Below, piece by piece: positions 1-6,981 of a stretch of DNA of 10,802 nt. Within the stretch, counting starts at the first letter, position 1, and every line of letters begins with the position of its first letter. Origin of the DNA: CAYOVG01 sp964407285 (GTDB lineage: Bacteria; Desulfobacterota; Syntrophobacteria; Syntrophobacterales; Syntrophobacteraceae); NCBI GenBank assembly GCA_964407285.1, contig CAYOVG010000252.1, forward strand, positions 1 to 10,802. Direction: 5' to 3'. The notes beneath the pieces are model-generated. The model made no database searches. It saw nothing but the letters and a program-made list of their open reading frames with translations, and was not told the DNA's origin. The position numbers and the translations under genes are program-made.

Positions 1-93
1 GAAGTATCGGCAAGACAGGGCGCTCTCGAAGCCGAACTGACGAAACTGGACGGAATAAGAGAAGAATACCTTTCCGTACGGGAACTCATATGA
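1..93 (+). CDS. C-terminal end of an unidentified protein (partial)
   Basis: Frame 1 is open from the left window edge to the TGA at 91-93 and gives 30 residues, beginning EVSARQGALEAELTKLDG and ending REEYLSVRELI. The stretch is charged, with regularly spaced Leu/Ile among Glu/Arg/Lys, as in an amphipathic or coiled-coil C-terminal helix. The family cannot be assigned from this fragment. No intrinsic terminator with a plus-strand T-run follows; the hairpin at 154-186 is oriented for the other strand. That the fragment is coding is likely but rests only on an open frame with plausible residue composition. Confidence 0.5.
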   Translation, partial: EVSARQGALEAELTKLDGIREEYLSVRELI

Positions 94-103
94 GCTTTTC
101 TGC

Positions 104-132
104 TTGACAAATTGCTCGTGCTCAAGTAGTTT
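104..132 (+). promoter_or_regulatory. Candidate sigma-70 promoter upstream of the hppA leader
   Basis: A perfect -35 hexamer TTGACA lies at 104-109. A 17-bp spacer then leads to TAGTTT at 127-132, which matches 3 of 6 positions of TATAAT. Transcription from here would start near 139 and give a leader of about 560 nt before hppA. The -35 box and spacing are good, the -10 box is weak. No better promoter is obvious closer to hppA. Confidence 0.4.
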
Positions 133-153
133 TGTCGGCCATGTGAAAAAATT

Positions 154-186
154 ATCTTTTCGTAGCCTTATGGGCTACGGAAAGAT
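154..186 (-). terminator. Hairpin with T-run on the minus strand (terminator-like)
   Basis: The arms 154-167 and 173-186 pair over 14 bp, with one G-T pair and a 5-nt loop (168-172). On the plus strand it is preceded by six A residues near 146-151, so read on the minus strand the hairpin is followed by a T-run, as an intrinsic terminator would be. On the plus strand no T-run follows. No gene reading leftward into it was identified, so its client is unclear. Confidence 0.4.
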
Positions 187-285
187 GCTGGAATGCATGA
201 GAGATGGGCTTCGCCCCATCCGGCGCGCAGGGTCCGGAATAGAATGAGAGATCGAACTGTAATGATGATTGTTGTAGGCTCTACC

Positions 286-373
286 GGCGCCGCGCCTTCC
301 GACCGCCTGTCGCGGTCGTCATCCTTGAGAGTGAAAGCCGCTCCACGCGGAGGAGCGGTCGGAAAGCGGCGCC
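286..373. repeat. Long imperfect inverted repeat in the hppA leader
   Basis: The arm at 286-305 is nearly the reverse complement of the arm at 356-373: eight paired bases, a 2-nt bulge, then about ten more with one mismatch. Two smaller hairpins share this space. One is GACCGC-N5-GCGGTC at 301-317, which uses the end of the left arm. The other is CCGCTCC-N7-GGAGCGG at 338-358, which touches the right arm. The long stem and the small hairpins therefore cannot all form at once, giving two mutually exclusive folds. Confidence 0.55.
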
Positions 374-408
374 CGGCCTGCCGGACCGGCGTTATCGTGG
401 TCAGCGAG

Positions 409-431
409 CCCGCCCCGTCGAGCGGGGCGGG
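409..431. repeat. GC-rich perfect hairpin in the hppA leader
   Basis: CCCGCCCCG (409-417) pairs perfectly with CGGGGCGGG (423-431) across a 5-nt loop. No T-run follows on either strand, so it is not an ordinary intrinsic terminator. It could be a stability or pausing element in the leader RNA. Confidence 0.5.
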
Positions 432-681
432 TGGACATATGGCGAGTGTGGTAGTGTCTATACCTGCTTTTCAGTTGGAGTGTTCGGAGTTTCGAGCATG
501 ATGAAAGGGAGGTGGGTCGAAACAAAGAAGAGGCACATCGGGTGAAGGCTTTTTCTTTTTTTGGCGTTTAACAATCAAACCAGTCCGGCGGGAGGTGAGA
601 AACAAAGATTTGCGGTTAGACCCTGCTCGGGGGATGGAACCGGGCATGTATCGGCTTTTCTGGTAGAAGAAGAGAAACTCT

Positions 682-689
682 AAAGGAGG
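682..689 (+). promoter_or_regulatory. Ribosome binding site of hppA
   Basis: AAAGGAGG is nearly a full anti-Shine-Dalgarno match, 9 nt before the ATG at 699. It fixes the start and suggests efficient translation. Confidence 0.85.
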
Positions 690-698
690 CAAAGCACG

Positions 699-2762
699 AT
701 GGATCAAAGTACAGCGGCGGGAATGAGCCAGATTTTGACTTTTGCACTTGGCTGTGGTGCATTGGGCGTTGTTTATGCCCTGGTCACGGCTGCATGGATT
801 GGAAAACAGAGCGCCGGCTCCGAAAAGATGCAGGCGATTTCCGATGCAGTTAAAGAAGGCGCGGAAGCTTTCTTGAATCGTGAGTACAAGACGGTTGCAG
901 TTGTTGCTATCATCATTGCCGGTTTGTTGACCTATCTCGGAAAGTGGACCTCCATCGGGTTCATTATCGGTACCGTTGGTTCGGCTCTGGCCGGCTACAT
1001 TGGTATGATGGTTACCGTTAAGGCCAACGTACGGACCACCGAAGCCGCAAAGCAGGGAATTCAGGCTGCTCTGTCCGTGGCTTTCAAGGGCGGCTCGGTT
1101 ACGGGTATCATGGTCGTTGGTCTCGGTCTGCTCGGCATCGCCGGCTACTATGCGTTCGTACGCAAGGTCGCCCCGGTTGACGATGCTTTCCATGCTCTCG
1201 TAGGCCTCGGCTTCGGCTGCTCCCTCATGAGCGTGTTCGCTCGTATCGCGGGCGGCATCTACACCAAGGCTGCCGACGTCGGCGCCGACCTCGTTGGTAA
1301 GGTCGAAGCGGGCATCCCCGAGGACGATCCGCGTAACGCCGCCGTTATCGCCGACAACGTCGGCGACAACGTTGGTGACTGCGCCGGTATGGCTGCCGAC
1401 CTTTACGAAACCTACACCGTTACGCTGGTTGCCGCAATGCTGCTCGCCAAGACCGTTTACGGTCCGGACAGCTTGTGGGTAGAGTTCCCGCTGCTCATCG
1501 GCGGTATCTCCATTATTGCATCGATTATCGGTTGCTACTTCGTGAAGCTCGGCAAGAGCGGCTACATCATGGGCGCTCTCTACAAGGGCCTGACCGTGGC
1601 CGGTGTTTTGGCCGCAGGCGCTTTCTTCTATGCTTCCAAGTGGTTCCTGGCTCTTCCCGGCGTAGAGCAGGCTTTCACCCCGATGGGTGTTTTCACGACG
1701 GCTGTTATCGGTCTCGTTCTGACCGGCGCCATCGTTATGATCACGGAATACTTCACTTCCAAAAGCTTCAACCCTGTTAAGCACATTGCCCAGGCGAGCG
1801 TAACCGGCCACGGCACCAACGTCATCGCCGGTCTCGCAGTCAGCATGAAGTCCACCGCGGCCCCCGCCCTGGTTATCTGCGGCGCCATCGTATGGGCTTT
1901 CGCTCTTGGCGGCGGATTCACCGGTAATGCCGGCGGCGGTCTCTTCGCAATCGCTCTGTCCGCTGTTGCAATGCTGTCCATGACCGGTATCGTTGTCGCC
2001 ATCGACTCTTACGGCCCGATCACGGACAATGCCGGTGGTATCGCTGAAATGGCCGAGCTTCCCGAAAGCGTTCGCGCCATTACCGATCCTCTGGATGCAG
2101 TGGGCAACACCACGAAGGCCGTTACCAAGGGTTATGCAATCGGCTCCGCCGGTCTTGCCGCCCTGGTTCTGTTCGCCGAATACTCCAGGTCCTTCCCGGA
2201 ACAGGTCATGTTCGATCTGTCCAACCCGAAGGTTATCGTTGGTCTGTTCATCGGTGGTATGCTTCCCTACTTCTTCGGCGCTCTGCTGATGGAAGCTGTT
2301 GGAAAGGCCGCCGGCGGCGTTGTCGAGGAAGTTCGCCGTCAGTTCAGGGAAATCCCCGGCATCATGGAAGGCACCGCAAAGCCGGAATACGGCAAGTGCG
2401 TTGACATCGTTACCGCAAGCGCCATCAAGCAAATGATGGTTCCCGCTCTTATCCCGGTTGCAGCTCCGATCGTAGTCGGCATGCTGATCGGCAAGGAAGC
2501 CCTCGGTGGCGTTCTTATCGGCAGCATCATCACCGGTCTGTTCCAGGCGATCGCCATGACGAGTGGCGGCGGCGCATGGGATAACGCCAAGAAGTACATC
2601 GAAGACGGCGCGTTCGGCGGCAAGAAGTCCGAAGCTCACAAAGCTGCCGTTACCGGTGACACCGTAGGCGACCCGTACAAAGATACGGCCGGCCCTGCAA
2701 TCAACCCGATGATCAAAGTTGTGAACATCGTGGCGCTGCTCATCGTGCCCCTGATCAAATAA
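699..2762 (+). CDS. hppA: K+-independent proton-translocating membrane pyrophosphatase
   Basis: This 687-residue inner-membrane protein hydrolyses pyrophosphate and uses the energy to pump protons out of the cytoplasm; the length is normal for the family. Family signatures seen directly: the PPi-binding DX7KXE motif at D193...K201-V-E203, followed by IPEDDPRNAAVIADN and NVGDNVGDCAGMAADLYE, and near the C-terminus GDTVGDPYKDTAGPAINP. The subtype comes from GNTTKAVTKGYAIGSAG: Lys473 and Thr476 occupy positions that are Ala in K+-dependent enzymes, a known determinant of K+ independence, and K+-independent members are known as H+ pumps. The start at 699 has AAAGGAGG at 682-689, 9 nt upstream. 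It is preceded by a long leader and followed by its own terminator, so it is probably monocistronic. It may let the cell recover energy from biosynthetic PPi, or make PPi in reverse under energy limitation. Confidence 0.97.
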   Translation: MDQSTAAGMSQILTFALGCGALGVVYALVTAAWIGKQSAGSEKMQAISDAVKEGAEAFLNREYKTVAVVAIIIAGLLTYLGKWTSIGFIIGTVGSALAGYIGMMVTVKANVRTTEAAKQGIQAALSVAFKGGSVTGIMVVGLGLLGIAGYYAFVRKVAPVDDAFHALVGLGFGCSLMSVFARIAGGIYTKAADVGADLVGKVEAGIPEDDPRNAAVIADNVGDNVGDCAGMAADLYETYTVTLVAAMLLAKTVYGPDSLWVEFPLLIGGISIIASIIGCYFVKLGKSGYIMGALYKGLTVAGVLAAGAFFYASKWFLALPGVEQAFTPMGVFTTAVIGLVLTGAIVMITEYFTSKSFNPVKHIAQASVTGHGTNVIAGLAVSMKSTAAPALVICGAIVWAFALGGGFTGNAGGGLFAIALSAVAMLSMTGIVVAIDSYGPITDNAGGIAEMAELPESVRAITDPLDAVGNTTKAVTKGYAIGSAGLAALVLFAEYSRSFPEQVMFDLSNPKVIVGLFIGGMLPYFFGALLMEAVGKAAGGVVEEVRRQFREIPGIMEGTAKPEYGKCVDIVTASAIKQMMVPALIPVAAPIVVGMLIGKEALGGVLIGSIITGLFQAIAMTSGGGAWDNAKKYIEDGAFGGKKSEAHKAAVTGDTVGDPYKDTAGPAINPMIKVVNIVALLIVPLIK

Positions 2763-2792
2763 CTTACCCCGATTTCATCGGTAAGTAGTACG

Positions 2793-2830
2793 ACTGCCGG
2801 CAGGCGAACCCTGCCGGCAGTTTCTTTTTT
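2793..2830 (+). terminator. Intrinsic terminator after hppA
   Basis: Two perfect 12-bp arms (2793-2804 and 2810-2821) with a 5-nt loop are followed by a T-rich run, TTTCTTTTTT, at 2821-2830. It lies 30 bp after the hppA stop codon. A smaller hairpin, CTTAC/GTAAG with an inner CGAT/ATCG, sits just before it at 2763-2785. Confidence 0.93.
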
Positions 2831-2971
2831 GCATCTTCCAACGCCTCTCCAATACCGCCTCGGACCCGGAAGACGAGTACCTCTACTCGTAGCGTGTTCC
2901 ATTGATTGCATCCCAAACCGAGCTTATTTCTATTTTGATGGTTCAGATCTGTTAAAGGAGTCGCAAAAGGG

Positions 2972-4348
2972 ATGCTGATCAAAATCCATATACTCTGGTA
3001 TTGGCTTCGGTCCAGTTTCTGGTTCGTGCCCGCGCTGATGACGATCCTGGCTATAGCGCTGGCTTTTGGCGCCACTGCCGCGGACCGGCATTTTAAAGAC
3101 TACGCATTCCTGAGCGGGTGGTGGGCCTATGCCGGCGACCTGGATAGCGCGCGATCCATTCTCTCGACAATCGCCAATTCCATGATAACGGTTGCGGGGG
3201 TGGTTTTCTCGATTACGATAGTGGTCCTCTCCCTCGCGTCTTCCCAGTTCGGCCCACGCCTGATATGGAACTTCATGCACGATAAGGGCAACCAACTGGT
3301 GCTCGGCACCTTCGTTTCCGCGTTTACCTACTGCATCCTCGTTATCGGGCTGATCGGAGTGAGCGGGGGAGCGTACATTCCGCACATCTCAGTTTCGGTC
3401 GGTATTCTGCTGGCGGCCGCGGGCGTTGCCGTCCTCATCTACTTCATCCACCATATTTCCGCTTCCATCCATGCCAATACTCTCGTAGCTTCCGTGTGGC
3501 GCGACCTTGAAAAATCGATAGATAGGCTTTTCCCGGAAAAGATGGGCCATGAATTGACGGAAGACCAGGGACTGCGGAATGAAGAGGATTTGCCTCGCGA
3601 TTTCGACAGCCGGTCAGGCGTCGTTCCTTCTCTTACTAGTGGATATCTGCAAGCGGTCAACGCTGAACGGATCATGCGGCTGGCGAAGGAGAAAAACGTC
3701 ATTCTGCGGATCGAGTATCGTCCGGGAAAGTTCATTGTAAGAGGCAGCATCGTGGCCAGGGTCTGGCCGGGCAATCGCGTCGATGATACTCTGATCCGGG
3801 AGATGAGCGGGGTCTTCGTGACCGGGAATCAGCGGATGAAGGAGCAGGACGTGGAGTTCTCCGTCCACCAGCTCGTGGAAATCGCGGTCCGGTCGTTGTC
3901 CCAGGGCATCAATGATCCGTTTACCGCGATGACCTGCCTGGACTGGCTGGGAGTGGCGCTATCCGATCTGGCCGGCAGGCGCATTCCGTCCGGATACCGT
4001 TATGATGACATGGACAGACTCCGGGTCGTCGCCCCTCAATTCACGTTTCCGGATGTAGCCGACGCCGCGTTCAACCAGATACGGCAATACGGCAAAACCA
4101 GTGTGGGAGTCATGATTCGTATGCTCGAAATCATCGCCGGCATAGCTCCCCATATCCGCAGAGATGAGGACAGGGATGCGCTGCTGAAGCATGCGCTCAT
4201 GACGTGGCGGGAGAGCATGGATAACTCCAGTGAGCCTTTGGATCGTCAGGATATAGACGCCAGGTATCAGCGCGTGCTGAAAGCTCTCAGAACACGGGAT
4301 TCCGAAATCCTTGCAGCGGATGCTTCGCTCCCTTCTTCCCGGAATTAG
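2972..4348 (+). CDS. DUF2254 family inner-membrane protein
   Basis: A 458-residue protein. The first 165 residues hold four hydrophobic segments (about 16-36, 68-90, 108-130, 139-160); the remaining ~290 residues are soluble and probably cytoplasmic. Family resemblance comes from the RSSFWFVPALM start, the SSQFGPRLIWNFMHDKGNQ stretch after the second membrane segment, and SLSQGINDPFTAMTCLDWL in the C-terminal part; these are recognisable DUF2254 features. The molecular function of DUF2254 is not known. AAAGGAG at 2954-2960, 11 nt upstream, supports the ATG at 2972. The hppA terminator lies upstream, so it probably has its own promoter in 2831-2950, though no clear sigma-70 boxes were found there. 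The next gene is convergent, 76 bp away, with no obvious terminator between them. Confidence 0.85.
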   Translation: MLIKIHILWYWLRSSFWFVPALMTILAIALAFGATAADRHFKDYAFLSGWWAYAGDLDSARSILSTIANSMITVAGVVFSITIVVLSLASSQFGPRLIWNFMHDKGNQLVLGTFVSAFTYCILVIGLIGVSGGAYIPHISVSVGILLAAAGVAVLIYFIHHISASIHANTLVASVWRDLEKSIDRLFPEKMGHELTEDQGLRNEEDLPRDFDSRSGVVPSLTSGYLQAVNAERIMRLAKEKNVILRIEYRPGKFIVRGSIVARVWPGNRVDDTLIREMSGVFVTGNQRMKEQDVEFSVHQLVEIAVRSLSQGINDPFTAMTCLDWLGVALSDLAGRRIPSGYRYDDMDRLRVVAPQFTFPDVADAAFNQIRQYGKTSVGVMIRMLEIIAGIAPHIRRDEDRDALLKHALMTWRESMDNSSEPLDRQDIDARYQRVLKALRTRDSEILAADASLPSSRN

Positions 4349-4424
4349 ACCGCTTCAACCTCTGTTTCCCGGCGCACTCCGGCATGCTCTACGGATGCTC
4401 TCGTGGACAAACGGCAGTACCCGA

Positions 4425-5552
4425 TCAATCGTAGAAGAAATGGAGCCCGATTCCGATGTATTCGATATCTCGAATATAGAACTGGCCGTTCGGAGAACTG
4501 CCGTTGTAGTACTCGACGAGCAGTTGCATCCTGCGGCTGAAGAAATCGGGATCTTCGAACTGGACCCCGGCGCGCGCCGATACGTCCGCGTCCCAGCCGC
4601 TTTCCTGGCGATTCTGGATATCCACCGCGGCAACCGGTCGCATGGCGCCACCCCACAGTGTCCATGGACTTCTGAATTCCAGGCCCGATTGAGCGAGCCA
4701 GGGGTCCAGGTCGGACGGGTCCCGATCGAAGAGGTATCCGCCGCCTCCATAGATCCGAAAACCGAACGGCAACGTGTAGGACAGTATGGTGTCGATTCCC
4801 TCGTAGCTCAGATTAACCCTTCTATTCATTACGTCCCCTCGCAACAGGTATTCGTCTCCCAGGTGGGAACTCTGATGGAATATCCTCAGCATGCCCGAGA
4901 ACGCGTCCCTTTTGAATGAAACAGGGAAGGCGATGGAATAGTCGGCATTTATGAGGTCAAGCGAATCGGCGCCAAGATCGAATATGGAGAAGACGCCGGC
5001 TTGAATGCCCACCTCCAGGAGACTCTCCCAGGGGCCGCCGAACCGGTATATGCTGAAAGTCTCTCCAAACGTAGCCGAGCCCACGTTCTTGAGTTGCCCT
5101 CCGTCCACGTAGCGTTGATAGGATGCGGAAAAATGGGGCCAGCGCGGGTCCGCGAGCAACGGACTGAACAAAAGGTCCCGCGGCAGGAATGCGGGAAGCT
5201 CTGGCGTGATTTGCGGTTCCTTCCCGACGACCTGGAGTTCGGGAGAATCGGCTATCACCACCTGTCTTACGCCTTGAATGGAAGAGAGCTGACTTTTTAT
5301 TCTATCGCGCACCACGTCTGTCGCATCCAATCCGCGAAGGAATATCGTCCCATTCTCGACTTCCAGCGATTCGACGGTGGTCTGGAAATTACGCTGAAGT
5401 AGCGCAGTGGCGTAGCCCCGTATGAATTCATCATTGACAGGCGCTGCCGCGGCGGGATGGATGGAAAGCAAAGCCGCCAGGCCTACGAGCACAGAGACGA
5501 CAACAATGGATTTGTATGCACCCAGGTGCAGGATAGAGCGTGAAAGAGGCAT
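4425..5552 (-). CDS. Exported BON-domain protein with C-terminal DUF1207 region
   Basis: Frame on the minus strand ending at the TGA 4425-4427. I chose the ATG at 5552 (375 residues, MPLSRSILHLG...) because GGAG lies 6 nt before it; the frame extends to a GTG at 5660 but the extra N-terminus is a low-complexity Arg/Leu/Ala stretch with no ribosome binding site. Residues 1-37 form a signal peptide with a long hydrophobic core ending AAAA. Residues ~39-103 look like a BON domain, a small alpha/beta fold often found in exported, envelope-associated proteins. Residues ~125-375 resemble DUF1207: LADPRWPHFSASYQRYV, VGSATFGETFSIYRF, IFHQSSHLGDEYLLRGDV and IYGGGGYLFDRDP. The alternating residues and aromatic C-terminus (GLHFFYD) suggest an outer-membrane beta-barrel. 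Function unknown. It is divergent from the PRC-barrel gene. Confidence 0.8.
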   Translation of the reverse strand: MPLSRSILHLGAYKSIVVVSVLVGLAALLSIHPAAAAPVNDEFIRGYATALLQRNFQTTVESLEVENGTIFLRGLDATDVVRDRIKSQLSSIQGVRQVVIADSPELQVVGKEPQITPELPAFLPRDLLFSPLLADPRWPHFSASYQRYVDGGQLKNVGSATFGETFSIYRFGGPWESLLEVGIQAGVFSIFDLGADSLDLINADYSIAFPVSFKRDAFSGMLRIFHQSSHLGDEYLLRGDVMNRRVNLSYEGIDTILSYTLPFGFRIYGGGGYLFDRDPSDLDPWLAQSGLEFRSPWTLWGGAMRPVAAVDIQNRQESGWDADVSARAGVQFEDPDFFSRRMQLLVEYYNGSSPNGQFYIRDIEYIGIGLHFFYD

Positions 5553-5599
5553 CATCTTCTCCATAGCAGGTAGTGGAAGAATCATTCGGCGCCGCGAAC

Positions 5600-5618
5600 C
5601 GCGCGCTTGTAGCGCGCG
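5600..5618 (-). repeat. GC hairpin in the 5' untranslated region of the BON-DUF1207 gene
   Basis: CGCGCGC (5600-5606) pairs with GCGCGCG (5612-5618) over a TTGTA loop. It lies about 50 nt before the preferred start at 5552 and would be in the minus-strand leader transcript. Its role is unknown. Confidence 0.4.
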
Positions 5619-5686
5619 TAGAGCTTGAAGCGCCCGCACTTGACGCCTTAAAGTAATCACGCCCGAACGGCGTTATCAAGTGACAC

Positions 5687-5706
5687 ATGTACATATAATT
5701 GTACAT
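5687..5706. promoter_or_regulatory. Palindromic candidate operator overlapping a -10 box
   Basis: ATGTACA (5687-5693) and TGTACAT (5700-5706) are perfect inverted halves around TATAAT (5694-5699). Dyad symmetry of this size in a divergent promoter region is typical of binding sites for dimeric regulators. The centre matches the -10 consensus on the plus strand, though no good -35 lies 16-18 bp upstream. The regulator is unknown. Confidence 0.45.
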
Positions 5707-5719
5707 ACAATCTGTTCAA
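5692..5719 (-). promoter_or_regulatory. Candidate promoter for the BON-DUF1207 gene
   Basis: On the minus strand, TTGAAC (5719-5714) is followed by a 16-nt spacer and TATATG (5697-5692). This gives four of six matches at each box. The -10 would sit inside the palindrome at 5687-5706, so a factor bound there would block it. Confidence 0.35.
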
Positions 5720-5990
5720 TAACTCCATTTGCACATATCGGTCGGTTCTTCAGTGAAGAGTGGGTGAAAGTGACCGGAAATTTATCGGGCCGACGTGCGG
5801 ATGAAGTATAAGGCATTGAAAATGTAGTCATTCCTAAAGTATTTCTTTTCGTGATTTACCCTATTTACCCCATTTTTGATCATATGCGGACCGGATAGAA
5901 TCAGCATAATCGAAAAAGCCGACAGAACGATCAAGTACATTTTTCATCTTCATTCGCCGGATGTTTCCCGGCATAGAAGGAGGTAACATC

Positions 5991-6416
5991 ATGAGAAGGA
6001 TTAAATACCTGGTATTGGCTGTCCTGGTTCTCTTTGGTCTCCTCGCCACACAGGTTATGGCGCAGACTGCGCAACAACCACAGATCCCGAAAGAGGCTAT
6101 CGAAAAAGATGCCGGGTGGCATGCCAATGATCTCACTAATATGGGTGTAATCGACCGGCAGGGACACTATCTGGGAATGGTGAAGGATATGATCGTGGAT
6201 AAGGATGGACAGGTGGACTATTTGCTCCTGAGCACCCAGGATGGGAAACTGACGCCGGTGCCGTGGAGCGCGGCCGATGTGGAAATGTGGAAAGACAGGC
6301 TGGTCGTTGGTTTCAACAAAGACAAGATCAAGGACGCTCCCAGCTTCAGCGCCAACGATATGCCGAAGTTCGACCGGGATTACGAGCAGAAAGTGCTTTC
6401 CTACTACGGCCAGTAA
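5991..6416 (+). CDS. Small exported PRC-barrel domain protein
   Basis: A 141-residue protein. An in-frame upstream ATG exists at 5961, but AAGGAGG at 5977-5983 clearly selects the ATG at 5991. Residues 1-24 are a signal peptide (MRRIKYLVLAVLVLF..., cleavage likely after VMA). Residues ~43-115 form a PRC-barrel-like domain: ANDLTNMGVIDRQGHYLG, then VKDMIVDKDGQVDYLLLS and a TPVPWSAADV strand. PRC-barrel domains are small beta-barrels found in photosynthetic reaction centre H subunits, RimM and many stand-alone proteins; exported single-domain versions have no defined function. The C-terminus, rich in Lys/Asp/Phe/Tyr, ends KVLSYYGQ. It is a single-gene unit followed by a terminator and divergent from the BON-DUF1207 gene. 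Confidence 0.85.
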   Translation: MRRIKYLVLAVLVLFGLLATQVMAQTAQQPQIPKEAIEKDAGWHANDLTNMGVIDRQGHYLGMVKDMIVDKDGQVDYLLLSTQDGKLTPVPWSAADVEMWKDRLVVGFNKDKIKDAPSFSANDMPKFDRDYEQKVLSYYGQ

Positions 6417-6437
6417 TACCTGGACCCTGTAATACAT

Positions 6438-6465
6438 CCGGTCCCCCCGTCAAGTCGGGGACCGG
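6438..6465 (+). repeat. Hairpin downstream of the PRC-barrel gene
   Basis: CCGGTCCCC (6438-6446) pairs with GGGGACCGG (6457-6465). No T-run follows, so it probably protects the 3' end of the transcript or acts with the terminator at 6507-6550. Confidence 0.4.
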
Positions 6466-6506
6466 CTGAGGAAGCTCTCTCGAATACTCGATGAGCGAAA
6501 GCGAAC

Positions 6507-6550
6507 AGGGGGATTTGACCGGGCGTCGTACCCGATCGGACCCCCTTTTT
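6507..6550 (+). terminator. Intrinsic terminator downstream of the PRC-barrel gene
   Basis: AGGGGG (6507-6512) pairs with CCCCCT (6541-6546), and an inner stem pairs 6518-6524 with 6531-6537 (one mismatch). Five T residues follow (6546-6550). It sits about 90 nt after the PRC gene stop codon. Confidence 0.7.
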
Positions 6551-6798
6551 CTGTTGAAGTTACGATTCATTCGCAAAATGCTCCAGCCGGCCATACAAAG
6601 CGTGCCGGAAATACCGACAGCCTCCAATGACGCCGACCCGGCGTCTCCATCCCATTCACTTGACATTCCCAGACCCGATCATTACGAGAAAACAATCCCG
6701 GTTCGAATTTGGACTGTGGCAAGCGTTTACAATCAAGAAAACGGTTGTGCTCCAATCCCGGCTATTTCTAAAGCTATCTGCTCCGTCGGATTTGATGT

Positions 6799-6828
6799 TT
6801 GACACACGCACCTTTTTCGGTTGATAGA
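6799..6828 (+). promoter_or_regulatory. Weak candidate promoter for the His/Met-rich protein gene
   Basis: A consensus -35, TTGACA, at 6799-6804 is followed after 18 bp by GATAGA (6823-6828), three of six -10 matches. Position and strand fit a leader of about 160 nt for the gene at 6995. The -10 is poor. Confidence 0.25.
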
Positions 6829-6981
6829 TGCCTGATGAAAGATCTGTGACTTCCGGGGCTAAACGCGCTTCACTCTTCTATCTGAATGCCGGATGCAAAC
6901 CCGGCGTTTCCTGAACTCGATCAATCCGGTCATTCAACCCGGAACGATGATCCGGCCGTTGGCGCTACGTCCGAACCCAGG

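Larger units (their letters stand above)
94..698. other. Long non-coding region / structured leader upstream of hppA
   Basis: These 605 bp contain no ORF with a ribosome binding site; the open frames here are low-complexity, Arg-rich shadows. What it does hold is structure: hairpins at 154-186, 203-220, 301-317, 338-358 and 409-431, a long inverted repeat (286-305 with 356-373), and an inverted repeat GTTTCGA (489-495) / TCGAAAC (517-523). A T-rich run (549-562) and the hppA ribosome binding site follow. The likeliest role is a 5' leader for hppA, but an independent small RNA or intergenic repeat remnants are also possible. It does not match a riboswitch class I can recognise. Confidence 0.5.
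5553..5990. other. Divergent intergenic region between BON-DUF1207 and PRC-barrel genes
   Basis: This 438-bp region must carry promoters for both flanking genes. It contains the GC hairpin at 5600-5618, a palindrome around TATAAT at 5687-5706, a candidate minus-strand promoter (5692-5719), and two direct copies of ATTTACCC (5854-5861, 5863-5870). A small hairpin, GCCGG-N7-CCGGC, lies at 5956-5972 just before the PRC-gene ribosome binding site. No coding frame with a ribosome binding site was found. Confidence 0.6.

Noticed and set aside
200..290. Possible fluoride riboswitch upstream of the pyrophosphatase gene
   Set aside because: GATGGG near 203 and TGATGATT near 263 recall parts of the crcB motif, but the conserved pairing between the 5' GGnGATGGC part and a 3' GATGCC-like part is absent.
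193..501. 102-codon frame in the hppA leader
   Set aside because: No ribosome binding site, Arg/Pro/Gly-rich composition, and it runs through the leader hairpins.
471..2639. A 722-codon open frame on the minus strand, antisense to hppA
   Set aside because: It mirrors hppA codon usage and gives a Gly/Asn/Asp/His-rich product without recognisable domains. HppA on the other strand is unmistakable. It is a shadow frame.
4311..4919. 202-codon plus-strand frame
   Set aside because: It lies antisense to the BON-DUF1207 gene, whose signal peptide and domain content are clear; no ribosome binding site.
5553..5660. N-terminal extension of the BON-DUF1207 protein to a GTG at 5660
   Set aside because: No ribosome binding site at the GTG; the extension is low-complexity Arg/Ala/Leu encoded by a GC hairpin and would precede the signal peptide.
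5931..6437. 168-codon minus-strand frame
   Set aside because: It is antisense to the PRC-barrel gene, which has a strong ribosome binding site and signal peptide.
6491..6802. 103-codon plus-strand frame after the PRC-barrel gene
   Set aside because: No ribosome binding site, crosses an intrinsic terminator, and the product lacks recognisable features.
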